From NCBI RefSeq assembly GCF_002960425.1, contig NZ_POIZ01000012.1, forward strand, positions 1 to 54,762: a DNA stretch of 54,762 bases. Direction: 5' to 3'. The notes beneath the pieces were generated by a model. The model did not search any database, had not been told where the DNA came from, and saw only the letters and a list, made by a program, of their open reading frames with translations. Positions 1 through 7,570 of this stretch are shown one piece after another. The position numbers and the translations under genes are program-made. The first letter of the stretch is position 1. The number at the start of each line of letters is the position of its first letter. This DNA is from Streptococcus suis (GTDB taxonomy: Bacteria > Bacillota > Bacilli > Lactobacillales > Streptococcaceae).

Positions 1-241
1 AAAATGCTTGGCAAGGAAATCCCCCGCAGATGATGTCCACTTGCCCTCTAAATTGTCTAAAGTCATGGTCTGTGACCTCTTTAATGTCATGGTATTCTAT
101 TTCCCCTTCTGTGTTAAACATGGCTTTATAAGATGTTCTGGCGAATTTATCAATTTCACAGAAGCCCAGGCATTTATGACCCTGTGATTCCATCCCTAGC
201 CTAAAACCGCCTATCCCAGCAAATAAATCTAAAAATTTCAT
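1..241 (-). CDS. C5 cytosine-specific DNA methyltransferase, N-terminal part (cut by window edge)
   Basis: The first 80 codons are visible; the gene continues past base 1. The start ATG at 239-241 follows an AGAGAGGAAAG ribosome binding site. The protein begins MKFLDLFAGIGGFRLGM, which is motif I (AdoMet binding, DLFAGIGG) of Dcm-type enzymes. It reaches GGFPCQAF, motif IV with the catalytic Pro-Cys, at the window edge. Such enzymes methylate C5 of cytosine in a short DNA target. In streptococcal ICEs an orphan methyltransferase of this class commonly lies next to the RepA-like gene, probably protecting the element from host restriction. Target specificity cannot be read because the target-recognition domain is outside the window. 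Confidence 0.9.
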   Translation of the reverse strand, partial: MKFLDLFAGIGGFRLGMESQGHKCLGFCEIDKFARTSYKAMFNTEGEIEYHDIKEVTDHDFRQFRGQVDIICGGFPCQAF

Positions 242-263
242 CTTTCCTCTCTTTCCAACTAAA

Positions 264-292
264 AAAGAGCCTTACACTTGTAAAACTCTTGC
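264..292 (-). terminator. Intrinsic terminator between the RepA operon and the methyltransferase
   Basis: Read on the minus strand, AAGAG, TTACA, a 2-nt loop, TGTAA and CTCTT form a two-part stem followed by six T. It lies directly after the stop of the small membrane peptide and 23 bp before the methyltransferase start, so methyltransferase expression may depend on read-through. Confidence 0.65.
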
Positions 293-388
293 TTATATAT
301 GATCATCCATTTCTGGTGCACGGATGATTTCAAAAATCAAAATGACGATAGAAATCAGATAGATTCCACCTAGTATCCACCAAATCAA
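293..388 (-). CDS. Small single-pass membrane peptide (31 aa), TTG start
   Basis: A reading frame of 31 codons from TTG at 386-388 gives a peptide with one hydrophobic segment (WWILGGIYLISIVILIF) and a short charged tail ending EMDDHI. The start is chosen because a strong Shine-Dalgarno, AAAGGGAGG, lies 8 nt upstream inside the last codons of the repA gene. An in-frame GTG at 395-397 is possible but abuts that sequence. The end of repA and this start are nearly contiguous, which implies translational coupling. No function is known to me; a short hydrophobic peptide encoded next to a replication initiator could be a membrane anchor or a toxin-like factor (inference). Confidence 0.55.
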   Translation of the reverse strand: MIWWILGGIYLISIVILIFEIIRAPEMDDHI

Positions 389-389
389 C

Positions 390-1208
390 TTAATCACCTC
401 CCTTTACTTCTTGTCGTCTCAGTTGCTTGGTCCACTCTGATAGCACACCATTAAATACGTATTCAGCTATTACTTCCGCTGACCGAGCAAATCGCATATG
501 TTCCAATGCATACTGATAACGGTCACTAAAATAGAGCATGGCATAGTCACTAGCCGACTGAGATAAACTTGTCTGTCTTAACTGGTCATGAACCAAACCC
601 CAAATATAGTCTCGATCATACTTGGTCACTCCATCAACTTTTGAAGTAAAGTTCTCTTCTTGTTTCTCATCTACTAGCTGCCTCTCCTCCTCGTCCTCAA
701 TAAGGAAATCACTCCCTTCAGTTTCACTATATTCAGTTTCACTTCCTTCAGTCTCACTAGGGGCTGAATATAAGACCGGCCCCGTCTTTCTTTGAGACCC
801 CCCTAGTGTTTTTTTAACACTAGCCCCGTCTGTATGTAAGACTGGGGTAGTTTCATGTTCTAATTCCCCCAAGTAAATTTTATTTGCCATTCGACCTCTT
901 TCACTAGAGGACTGTTGGACTTCATCGATTAAGCCATATTCGCGTAATATTTTCTTGATAGAGAGTAGTTTTGACTTTGAACAGCCTAAAAGTGCCATCA
1001 GATTTGAATTGGAATAAATCAAATAAATAGCCCCATCCTCATCAATCCAACCTTTACTCAAAGACAACTCCAACCGATCTTTTAAAACCGCGTAGGCTAC
1101 CTTAACCTCCAGCTTCATATCCTTATAACGTTCACTCTCAAACAAAATTTTAGGGAGTTTATAATAACGCTCTGATGTCTGATACTGATTAGCGGTAATT
1201 CGTTTCAT
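390..1208 (-). CDS. RepA_N-domain replication initiator-like protein
   Basis: The protein has 272 residues. Its N-terminal 110 residues match the RepA_N pattern: YYKLPKILFESERYKDM, then LEVKVAYAVLKDRLELS, GWIDEDGAIYLIYS and CSKSKLLSIKKILREYGLI, a winged-helix DNA-binding fold. The middle (about 115-190) is low-complexity and rich in Ser, Glu and Thr, likely a linker; the C-terminal 80 residues form a second helical domain. RepA_N proteins start replication of Firmicute theta plasmids, and ICE-borne homologues are thought to allow autonomous replication of the excised circle. The start overlaps the stop of the upstream small gene by ATGA, indicating coupling. The family call is good; the role within this element is inferred. 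Confidence 0.8.
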   Translation of the reverse strand: MKRITANQYQTSERYYKLPKILFESERYKDMKLEVKVAYAVLKDRLELSLSKGWIDEDGAIYLIYSNSNLMALLGCSKSKLLSIKKILREYGLIDEVQQSSSERGRMANKIYLGELEHETTPVLHTDGASVKKTLGGSQRKTGPVLYSAPSETEGSETEYSETEGSDFLIEDEEERQLVDEKQEENFTSKVDGVTKYDRDYIWGLVHDQLRQTSLSQSASDYAMLYFSDRYQYALEHMRFARSAEVIAEYVFNGVLSEWTKQLRRQEVKGGD

Positions 1209-1378
1209 GATTGTCCCTCCAAGACTAAAATTCCAACATTTCCAAATTCATCAAATCGGATTAAACCTACTTGTTCCAATTCATCAACCAGATGAGTTGC
1301 TTTCTCAATATCAACTCCTAAAATAGTCACGAGATGACATATCACGATTTGGCGTGATGATTGTTCCTTCTTTTGCAT
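1205..1378 (-). CDS. Small protein upstream of RepA (57 aa, possible winged-helix)
   Basis: I place the start at ATG 1376-1378 (MQKKEQSSRQ) because AGGAGGAATTC precedes it; a longer frame upstream lacks a ribosome binding site. The protein is helix-rich: a short basic N-terminus, then VTILGVDIEKATHLVDELEQVGLIRFDE, which reads like the recognition half of a winged helix-turn-helix. Its stop overlaps the repA start (ATGA), so the two are made as a pair. I do not recognise a named family; a regulator or accessory of RepA is a reasonable guess from position and fold pattern. Confidence 0.6.
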   Translation of the reverse strand: MQKKEQSSRQIVICHLVTILGVDIEKATHLVDELEQVGLIRFDEFGNVGILVLEGQS

Positions 1379-1393
1379 GAATTCCTCCTGAAA

Positions 1394-1430
1394 ATAAAAA
1401 AACGAGAACACTTATTAAAATGTCCTCGCT
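1394..1430 (-). terminator. Terminator/attenuator in the leader of the RepA operon
   Basis: On the minus strand, CGAGGACA and TGTTCTCG form an 8-bp stem (one mismatch) around a 10-nt loop, followed by seven T. It lies about 15 bp upstream of the first gene's ribosome binding site and downstream of a TATAAT at 1444-1449. It would therefore stop transcripts before the repA genes unless antiterminated or read through. Confidence 0.6.
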
Positions 1431-1518
1431 TGTGCGATATGATATTATAAATAAAAAATAAATTTTTCCTCCTTAATAACAGATTGTAGAACACTCAAAT
1501 CCTTGATTTGACAGCGTT

Positions 1519-1839
1519 TTAAGCACCTGTCATTATTATGACACAATCCCCACCTGGCAAGGACCAGAGCCCATCGTTTTCCTGGACCAATAGGATTTTA
1601 TCCTCTTGGAAAATAGCTGCGCGGGTATCCAGCTTGGGTGTCTGATAGCCTGTTTCATTGCAAAACAAGTCTTTCACCACTTCCAAGGGCTGTCCAGATG
1701 GCTCTACCAACATTTCCGCCGCAATCTGTCTGATTTCTTCGAAACGCTCCATGTCATAGACATCTTTTCCATAGGCCAAGCCTGTCTGAGCCAAGGCTTG
1801 TAAACGTACAGCCCATTCCAACCACTTATCCTGCGACAT
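1519..1839 (-). pseudogene. NUDIX hydrolase (ADP-ribose pyrophosphatase type), truncated by the integrative element
   Basis: The intact family is about 200 residues. Here the N-terminal NUDIX-associated region is present (WAVRLQALAQTGLAYGKDVY) and the NUDIX fold begins (TRAAIFQEDKILLVQEN, then LWSLPGGD). The frame ends 9 residues after the GG with unrelated sequence (CVIIMTGA). The catalytic NUDIX box G-x5-E-x7-REUxEExGU is absent, so the product cannot be an active hydrolase. ATG 1837-1839 follows AGGGAAAGTT and overlaps the thioesterase stop by 14 bp. The cause is the adjoining integrative element; the missing 3' half should lie at its other end, outside the window. Confidence 0.85.
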
Positions 1840-2566
1840 AACTTTCCCTCCATTCTATGACAGCTTGCGCATGGATATGCCCATCCACCACAATCTCATG
1901 CTGGCTGACACCAGCTTCTTCCACCATGCGTGAACTCACCAAGCTAGTTGCCTCTACTTCCTTAAGATACTTGAGTTGGATTTTTTTAGGAACATGGCAG
2001 AGCAGAAAATCATAACCCAGTGCTTCATACATCCATTCCAGATACTTGCCATTATTGACATGACCATTCATATCCAAATCAAAATAGCGAACAGGAAATT
2101 CTTGAACAGATGGATTTTCCAAGAGCTGATACTTGGGAGCCCGAGGCAATTTCTTGACCTGCTCAGACTGATAAGGAGCAATCAAATCTTCTGGCACAGG
2201 CGCCACCTTGCGAGTTTCAAAATCAATCAGGACAAAATAGCATATAATGTCCAGCAAGAGATTGCCCGCTTCATCGTAGATATAGAACATCCGATGACAG
2301 AAAAACTTGTTGTAGGCAACCGCTTCTGTTTTTATCGTGATGGTTTCATTGTACTTAGGCAAGCTTTGAATAGTTAGTTCGTAATCCGTCACCACCCAAA
2401 TCAAGCCAAATTCCTGAAAAACATAGAGGTCACTACGCCCCAGTTCTTCCGACTGCCGACCTGACACACCAAGACAGTAGGAAATAAAGTCAGGCAGTTT
2501 GATTTCTTGTTTGACATCCACCATATCAAAGGGAATGGTGAACTCTTCTTGGTAACTTAGTCCCAT
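1826..2566 (-). CDS. Acyl-ACP thioesterase (FatA-type)
   Basis: The protein has 246 residues and two hotdog-fold halves. Family landmarks include YLYVFQEFGLIWV-like text near residue 50 and, in the second half, DLDMNGHVNNGKYLEWM, which carries the Asn and His expected at the thioesterase active site. The enzyme releases free fatty acids from acyl carrier protein in the cytoplasm. It lies 12 bp after hemW and overlaps the NUDIX gene, so the three form one transcript starting at the hemW promoter. A GAGG-ACACA-ATG ribosome binding site supports the start. Gene names for the streptococcal enzyme vary. Confidence 0.9.
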   Translation of the reverse strand: MGLSYQEEFTIPFDMVDVKQEIKLPDFISYCLGVSGRQSEELGRSDLYVFQEFGLIWVVTDYELTIQSLPKYNETITIKTEAVAYNKFFCHRMFYIYDEAGNLLLDIICYFVLIDFETRKVAPVPEDLIAPYQSEQVKKLPRAPKYQLLENPSVQEFPVRYFDLDMNGHVNNGKYLEWMYEALGYDFLLCHVPKKIQLKYLKEVEATSLVSSRMVEEAGVSQHEIVVDGHIHAQAVIEWRESYVAG

Positions 2567-2578
2567 TGTGTCCTCTTT

Positions 2579-3715
2579 CTAATCTTCTATAATGAAACGC
2601 TCGGCAACTGTATCGCCCAGAAACAATCCCTTTTTCGTCATCCGAATCCAACGGTCTTCTTCTTGCAAGAGACCTTCATTTTTCAAGTCTCTGACCACCT
2701 GACCGTAGCGGTCTTCGAAGGAAATGCCAAACTTCTCTTCAAATCGCTCGATAGACACGCCAGTTTTTTTCCGTAAGCCTAAAAACATCTCTTCTTCCAT
2801 TTGCTCGGTCTGGCTGAGGAATTCTTCGTGCAGGCGGGAATGGCCTTTTTCGCGGATAGACTTGAGGTAGTGCTGGATGGGGCCGCGGTTGCGGTAGCGC
2901 ATGCCGTCGATGTAGCCAGATGCTCCAGCTCCTAGACCATAGTACTCCGAGTTGTCCCAGTACATGAGGTTGTGGCGACTTTCAAAGCCTGGCTTGGTGA
3001 AGTTGGAAATTTCGTAGTGCTCAAAGCCGTTTTTCTCCAACTCTTGAAGGATGTAGTCGAACATATCGGACTCCACATCTTCATTGGGCAGATGGAGGTT
3101 GCCGCGGCGTTGGCGGTTCATGAAGACCGTATGGTTCTCCAAAATCAAGCTATAGAGGCTCATGTGGGGAATATCTAGCTCTAAGGCCTTGGCGACATTG
3201 TCCACCACCTGCTCCATGGTCTGACCAGGTAGAGCATAAATCAGGTCAATGGAAATATTGTGGAAACCCGCTTCCTTGAGGGCTGCAATGGTTTCATAAA
3301 TCTGGGCTTGATTGTGGCTGCGACCAATTTTTTTCAACATGCGGTCATCAAAGGTCTGAACGCCAAGAGACACTCGATTGCACTTGGATTTTTTCAGAAC
3401 CGCAATCTTATCCGCCGTCAAGTCACCTGGATTGGCCTCGATAGTGAATTCTTCCAGCTGTGACAAGTCCAGCAGGTCCTCCAGATTAGTCAGGAGATAA
3501 TCCAGCTGGTCTGCCGAGAGGGCCGACGGTGTTCCGCCTCCGATGTAGAGGGTCTTGAGGGCTGGCAGGTCGTAAAACTTGACCTCTTCCATGAGGGCAG
3601 CCAAATACTCGTCAACAGGCTGATTCTTGATAAAGACCTTGGAAAAATCACAGTAGTAACAAATCTGGGTACAAAATGGAATGTGGATATAGGCAGATGT
3701 CGGTCGTTTTTTCAT
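2579..3715 (-). CDS. hemW: Radical SAM heme chaperone HemW (coproporphyrinogen oxidase-like)
   Basis: The protein has 378 residues. The radical-SAM cluster motif is C15-x3-C19-x2-C22 in HIPFCTQICYYCDF. The residue two places after the last Cys is Phe rather than the Cys of true HemN, which points to HemW. YIGGGTPS, EANPGDLT and SLGVQTFDD follow in the expected order, with the HemN C-terminal domain from about residue 290. HemW binds heme and is thought to hand it to target proteins; streptococci lack heme synthesis, so a chaperone role fits better than oxidase. The start codon has no ribosome binding site and sits 6 nt after a TATAAT box, so the mRNA is probably leaderless. Confidence 0.92.
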   Translation of the reverse strand: MKKRPTSAYIHIPFCTQICYYCDFSKVFIKNQPVDEYLAALMEEVKFYDLPALKTLYIGGGTPSALSADQLDYLLTNLEDLLDLSQLEEFTIEANPGDLTADKIAVLKKSKCNRVSLGVQTFDDRMLKKIGRSHNQAQIYETIAALKEAGFHNISIDLIYALPGQTMEQVVDNVAKALELDIPHMSLYSLILENHTVFMNRQRRGNLHLPNEDVESDMFDYILQELEKNGFEHYEISNFTKPGFESRHNLMYWDNSEYYGLGAGASGYIDGMRYRNRGPIQHYLKSIREKGHSRLHEEFLSQTEQMEEEMFLGLRKKTGVSIERFEEKFGISFEDRYGQVVRDLKNEGLLQEEDRWIRMTKKGLFLGDTVAERFIIED

Positions 3716-3732
3716 AGGACTATTATAGCATA
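3716..3732 (-). promoter_or_regulatory. Extended -10 promoter giving a leaderless hemW transcript
   Basis: On the minus strand TG-C-TATAAT (TATAAT at 3722-3727) is followed by AGTCCT and then the ATG at 3715. Transcription should start at or next to the A of the start codon. No Shine-Dalgarno is present. The same arrangement occurs before the O-methyltransferase and murT genes in this window. Confidence 0.7.
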
Positions 3733-3800
3733 CTGTCCCTAAAATTATTTTCTACAGCCCTCCCTTCTTATTAAACTGAAATACCTCTGACAGAACACAG

Positions 3801-3828
3801 AAAAAATGACCCCGCAAGGTCATTTTTA
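3801..3828. terminator. Bidirectional intrinsic terminator after glgP
   Basis: AAAAATGACC, a 6-nt loop and GGTCATTTTT form a perfect 10-bp stem with A and T tails, so it works in both directions. It ends the minus-strand glgP transcript before the hemW promoter. Confidence 0.85.
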
Positions 3829-3836
3829 GTTTATTT

Positions 3837-3939
3837 ATACTCAATGAAAATCAAGAGTAGCCTAGGAAACGAAGCCGACGATAGAACTGAAGTTCATCTA
3901 GGCTCTTGACAACGGATAATTTTGATTTTCGAAGAGTAT
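3837..3939. repeat. BOX-type intergenic repeat (about 103 bp)
   Basis: The ends are inverted repeats of the form known from pneumococcal BOX elements: ATACTCAATGAAAATC at one end and GATTTTCGAAGAGTAT at the other. The interior carries AGCCTAGG / CCTAGGCT-like arms and the stem GAACTGAAGTTC, so the RNA would fold as a cruciform. It sits between glgP and its terminator, so it would be part of the glgP 3' UTR. The BOX assignment comes from memory of the pneumococcal consensus ends; it appears to be a short form with at most one internal module. Confidence 0.75.
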
Positions 3940-3943
3940 TAGT

Positions 3944-6211
3944 TTACTTAGCTTCCAAATGCCAGATATCTTCGTTGTACTGTTGAATAGTGCGGTCTGA
4001 TGAGAAGAATCCTGCTTTAGCAATGTTGACGATAACCTTATCCAACCAGCTGTCACGATCTTCGTAATCTGCCAACATTCTTTCCTTGGTCGCAATGTAG
4101 TCTTCCAAGTCTAGCAAGGTCATGAAGTGGTCCTTGTGCTTGAGGTTGTCTTGCAAGCGCCATAGGCGTTCATCGATACCACCAGCCTGACGAATGGTAT
4201 CAGAAGTGATGAAATCAATCAATGGACGGATGGCTTCGCGCTCGTAGAAGGCATATGGATGGTAGGTTCCATTTGCATAGTGGTCGATAACAGTTTGGCT
4301 ATCTTGACCGAAAATGTAGATATTTTCATCGCCGACCAATTCATGAATTTCCACGTTGGCACCATCATCTGTACCGATGGTCAAGGCACCATTGAGCATG
4401 AATTTCATGTTACCAGTACCAGAAGCTTCTTTAGATGCAAGAGAAATCTGCTCCGAAATATCTGCCGCTGGGATGATGAAGCTAGCTTCCGTTACGTTGT
4501 AGTTTTCAATCATAACCAACTGCAAGTGTGGTGCTACTTCTGGATCATTTTTGATAACCTGTGACAAGACCAAAATCAAGTGGATAATATCTTGAGCCGT
4601 TGTGTAAGCTGGTGCTGCTTTTCCTCCAAAGAAGACTGTCAATGGACGAGTTGGGATATTGCCAGCCTTGATATCCAAATACTTGTGGATAACATAGAGA
4701 ACATTCATCTGTTGACGCTTGTACTCATGCATACGCTTGATTTGCACGTCAAAGATAGACTCTGGATTGACCTCCACACCTTGCGTCTTAGCAATATGAC
4801 GTTGCAACTTACGCTTGTTGTGCTGCTTGGTTTCTTCCAACCATTTCTTCAATTCTTTGCTGTCTTTGTGGTCCAAGAGTTTTTCCAACTCGCTGGCATC
4901 ATGGTGGTAACCATGGCCAAGTAAGCCATCAAGGTAGCTAGCTAGGCTTGGGTTGGCATGCATGAGCCAACGGCGGAAGGTGATACCATTCGTCTTGTTG
5001 TTAAATTTCTCTGGATAGAGCTCGTAGAAGGCTTTCAACTCAGATGTCTTCAAAATCTCAGTATGGAGGGCCGCCACACCGTTGATAGAGTAGCCATAGT
5101 GAATATCCATGTGTGCCATGTGAACACGACCATGCTCATCGATAATATTTACCGCTGGGTCATTTTTCACTTCTTTGGCACGGCGGTCCAACTCCTCGAT
5201 AAATGGTACTAAGTGAGGCACCACACGATTCAAGAAGTCAAGCGGCCATTTTTCAAGGGCTTCTGATAAGATTGTGTGGTTGGTATAGGCAGTCATCTTC
5301 TTAACAATTTCGATTGCCTCATCGAAGGAAATGCCACGAAGTTCCAAAAGACGAATCAATTCTGGAATGACAAGGGATGGGTGGGTATCATTGATTTGAA
5401 CCACTGCATAATCAGGCAAGTCATGCAGATTTGAACCTTTGGCAACCGCTTCATCAATCAAGAGTTGAGCCGCGTTGGATACCATGAAATATTGCTGGAA
5501 GATACGGAGTACTTTACCCTCATCTGTCGAATCATCTGGATAAAGGAAAAGGGTCAAGTTACGGAAAATATCTTCCTTATCGAACTCAATGCCATCATAA
5601 ATGATATTGTCATCTACAGAACCAAGGTCAAACAAGCGCAGGCGATTCTTCCGCTCAGTCTTATAACCTGGCACATCAATATCGTACAACTTAGAAGTCA
5701 AGGTAAAGTTAGCAAATGGCACTTGGTATGAAATCGGTGACTCTGTCAACCAAGAACGGGGTGTAATCCACTCGTTTGGCACCGCAGATTGTTGGTGGTA
5801 TTCAAACAACTGACGGAAAAGTCCGAAGTGGTAATTAAGACCCACACCATCTCCATTGAGACCGAGACTAGCAATGGAATCAAGGAAGCAAGCAGCCAAA
5901 CGACCCAAACCACCGTTACCAAGAGATGGCTCCATCTCCACATCTTCGATAGCAATCAAGTCCTTACCTGCAGCTGCAAGCTGGCTCTTCACCTCATCAT
6001 AAACACCCAAGTTGATCAAGTTGTTAGACAAGAGTTTACCAATCAAGAATTCTGCAGAAATGTAGTAGACTTTCTTCTTCTGCTCATTGGTGTACTTAGC
6101 TTCGCTCTGTTGCTTAGTAAATGCAAGCAAAGCATAATAAAGTTCATGGTCAGAACAGTCCTCGATGCGCTTGGCATACATAGATTGGACAAAATTTTGT
6201 AAATTAATCAC
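3944..6211 (-). CDS. glgP: Glycogen/maltodextrin phosphorylase
   Basis: The protein has 755 residues, close to streptococcal maltodextrin phosphorylases (about 752). It removes glucose-1-phosphate from alpha-1,4-glucan ends using phosphate and pyridoxal phosphate in the cytoplasm. Conserved blocks are [15 protein letters not shown] near residue 95, [22 protein letters not shown] and the PLP-lysine motif [10 protein letters not shown] (Lys about 603). The sequence resembles the MalP branch at least as well as GlgP, so malP is an equally fair symbol; no malQ or glg neighbour is present to decide. Two cre-like sites at its promoter predict repression by CcpA on preferred sugars. It is transcribed alone, between two terminators. 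Confidence 0.93.
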   Translation of the reverse strand: MINLQNFVQSMYAKRIEDCSDHELYYALLAFTKQQSEAKYTNEQKKKVYYISAEFLIGKLLSNNLINLGVYDEVKSQLAAAGKDLIAIEDVEMEPSLGNGGLGRLAACFLDSIASLGLNGDGVGLNYHFGLFRQLFEYHQQSAVPNEWITPRSWLTESPISYQVPFANFTLTSKLYDIDVPGYKTERKNRLRLFDLGSVDDNIIYDGIEFDKEDIFRNLTLFLYPDDSTDEGKVLRIFQQYFMVSNAAQLLIDEAVAKGSNLHDLPDYAVVQINDTHPSLVIPELIRLLELRGISFDEAIEIVKKMTAYTNHTILSEALEKWPLDFLNRVVPHLVPFIEELDRRAKEVKNDPAVNIIDEHGRVHMAHMDIHYGYSINGVAALHTEILKTSELKAFYELYPEKFNNKTNGITFRRWLMHANPSLASYLDGLLGHGYHHDASELEKLLDHKDSKELKKWLEETKQHNKRKLQRHIAKTQGVEVNPESIFDVQIKRMHEYKRQQMNVLYVIHKYLDIKAGNIPTRPLTVFFGGKAAPAYTTAQDIIHLILVLSQVIKNDPEVAPHLQLVMIENYNVTEASFIIPAADISEQISLASKEASGTGNMKFMLNGALTIGTDDGANVEIHELVGDENIYIFGQDSQTVIDHYANGTYHPYAFYEREAIRPLIDFITSDTIRQAGGIDERLWRLQDNLKHKDHFMTLLDLEDYIATKERMLADYEDRDSWLDKVIVNIAKAGFFSSDRTIQQYNEDIWHLEAK

Positions 6212-6246
6212 TGCTTATCTCCTTTTGTATATGTTAATGTAATCAT

Positions 6247-6319
6247 TCAGAAACGTTTCTTATTTTTTTGTAAACGTTTTCTATATGATAATTATACCCT
6301 ATTTAACAAAAAAAGGCAA
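6247..6319 (-). promoter_or_regulatory. glgP promoter with two cre-like CcpA sites
   Basis: On the minus strand the -35 is TTGCCT (6314-6319), then a 17-bp spacer and the -10 TATAAT (6291-6296). AGAAAACGTTTACA (6269-6282) matches the cre consensus and covers the start-site region. A second site with a perfect 12-bp palindrome AGAAACGTTTCT lies at 6249-6260. Both positions would block initiation or early elongation when CcpA-HPr(Ser-P) is bound. The -35 lies inside the left arm of the terminator at 6311-6353. Confidence 0.8.
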
Positions 6320-6353
6320 GCTATAATACAAAACTGTATATAGTTCGCCTTTT
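6311..6353. terminator. Terminator upstream of glgP, overlapping its -35 box
   Basis: AAAAGGC-x-CTATA pairs with TATAG-x-GCCTTTT around a TACA/TGTA-capped loop, with A and T tails in both directions. It ends the deoD/HIRAN transcript. Because its arm contains the glgP -35 hexamer, read-through RNA and glgP initiation share the same DNA. Confidence 0.8.
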
Positions 6354-6391
6354 ATTATGCAGCAATCCGAATGGACTGTTTGCTCTATCCC

Positions 6392-6787
6392 TTATTTTTT
6401 ACGATTATCTTTAAATTTAACAACCACACGAAGTTGACGCTCCGGATGTTCAGTGAGATCAATCATTTGAACACGTGCTTCAAGAATGTCACCATGTCCA
6501 TAGAATAACATGCGACTAATTAGGCTATTCTTATGCTTGGGGATATAGCCGAGCTTTTTCCCTTGATAGAGAATAACAACTGCTTCTGAATCATAGGGAT
6601 TGGTTGGCTCAGCAAGCATTTCTAGCATTTCTAAGGAGGTAGTACGTTTAAATCTTTTCCCCATCGCTCCCTTTTCATTTTCAAGGAGCGAGCTCAGACA
6701 GTCCACTGGACTGTCTGACTAATATGCAAACCCCGCCAAATGAAAATCTTCTACATGGCGAGTTGGTTCAAAATGTGCAAATGTCAT
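6392..6787 (-). pseudogene. HIRAN-domain protein gene, interrupted by a hairpin insertion and stop
   Basis: A good ribosome binding site (AAGGAGGAGTGT) precedes ATG 6785-6787 and the frame reads MTFAHFEPTRHVEDFHLAGFAY, then hits TAG at 6719-6721. After two hairpin sequences (6665-6718) the same frame continues with HIRAN-like text: LAEPTNPYDSEAVVILYQG, KKLGYIPKHKNSLISRML, HPERQLRVVVKF. HIRAN domains bind DNA 3' ends or act as small stand-alone proteins. The inserted sequence replaces the expected residues between the opening strand and LAEPTNPYD, so the protein is split. A fragment of up to 104 residues could start at a GTG within the hairpin, but it would lack the first strand. Confidence 0.7.
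6665..6718. repeat. Two adjacent hairpins inserted in the HIRAN gene
   Basis: The first is a perfect inverted repeat at 6694-6718 (CAGACAGTCC / GGACTGTCTG around a 3-nt centre). The second pairs CGCTCC (6665-6670) with GGAGCG (6685-6690). The CC-x-GG centre resembles hairpins of the BOX-like elements at 37.4 and 45.4 kb, so this may be a fragment of that family. Confidence 0.6.
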
Positions 6788-6824
6788 ACACTCCTCCTTA
6801 TCACATGCTACTGTTTAGTCCTAA

Positions 6825-7538
6825 TTACTCCGCAATCAGAGTTTCCAAACCAACCTTCATCATGTCCGTAAAGGTATTTTGGCGTTCTTCTGCTGTCGTA
6901 TCTTCTTCTGGGTTGACCAAGCTATCCGAAATGGTCATGATAGCAAGTGTTTCAACACCGAATTTAGCACCCAAATAGTAAAGAGCTGCGGCTTCCATCT
7001 CAACTGCCTTGACACCGATTTGACCCAATTCTAAGTTACGGCTGAAAAGTTTTGGTGAGTAGAAACTGTCTGAAGACAGGACATTGCCCACGTGAGTAGT
7101 GATATAAAGCTCTTTAGCAATATGATAGGCCTTATCCAAGAGATTAAAGCTAGCAATCTGTGGCAAGTCATATTCTGGCCAATCAATGTTAATCATACGA
7201 GAGTTGGTCGCTGCTGCCTGAGCCAAAACCAATTCACGAACATGCACATCCTTGTTTAAAGAACCAGCAGTTCCCACACGGATGAGTTTTTTCACACCAT
7301 AATCATTGATGAGCTCATGGGCGTAAATAGAGATAGATGGCATTCCCATACCAGTTCCCATCACAGAGACACGATGACCTTTGTAAGTACCAGTATAGCC
7401 GAACATATTGCGGACCTCGTTGAAGCAAACGGCGTCTTCTAGGAAATTTTCAGCGATAAATTTAGCACGAAGTGGATCACCCGGAAGCAAAATCTTGTCA
7501 GCGATTTCACCTGGTTTTGCAGAAATATGGATTGACAT
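6825..7538 (-). CDS. deoD: Purine nucleoside phosphorylase, DeoD type
   Basis: The protein has 237 residues, normal for the hexameric trimer-of-dimers class. [14 protein letters not shown] is the phosphate-binding start, VGTAGSLN the nucleoside site, and [12 protein letters not shown] with [10 protein letters not shown] the catalytic end (Asp of SD). It splits purine nucleosides, including adenosine, with phosphate to base plus (deoxy)ribose-1-phosphate. It is the last gene of the rpiA-deoB-arsC-like-punA-deoD run, 32 bp after punA, with GAGG-TACATTAC-ATG as ribosome binding site. Confidence 0.95.
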   Translation of the reverse strand: MSIHISAKPGEIADKILLPGDPLRAKFIAENFLEDAVCFNEVRNMFGYTGTYKGHRVSVMGTGMGMPSISIYAHELINDYGVKKLIRVGTAGSLNKDVHVRELVLAQAAATNSRMINIDWPEYDLPQIASFNLLDKAYHIAKELYITTHVGNVLSSDSFYSPKLFSRNLELGQIGVKAVEMEAAALYYLGAKFGVETLAIMTISDSLVNPEEDTTAEERQNTFTDMMKVGLETLIAE

Positions 7539-7570
7539 GTAATGTACCTCTTTGTTCTAATTTTGAATGC

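Larger units (their letters stand above)
1..1550. mobile_element. Terminal segment of an integrative element (ICE/IME end)
   Basis: The segment holds a C5 cytosine methyltransferase, a RepA_N-type initiator and a small partner, a set I know from one end of streptococcal ICEs of the Tn5252/ICESa2603 type. It is joined directly to a NUDIX gene that loses its reading frame right after its GG motif, at about 1545-1552. That makes this the chromosome/element junction. No integrase, relaxase or second att copy lies inside the window, so the exact att core cannot be fixed; a TGTCAT/ATGACA inverted repeat at 1528-1543 sits at the junction. The identification rests on gene content and the truncated neighbour. 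Confidence 0.75.

Noticed and set aside
1528..1543. The TGTCAT/ATGACA palindrome as the defined att core
   Set aside because: The other end of the element is not in the window, so a direct repeat cannot be shown.
3944..6202. Plus-strand frames of 60-140 codons opposite glgP and other minus-strand genes
   Set aside because: They are mirror frames of well-supported genes, lack ribosome sites and show no family text.
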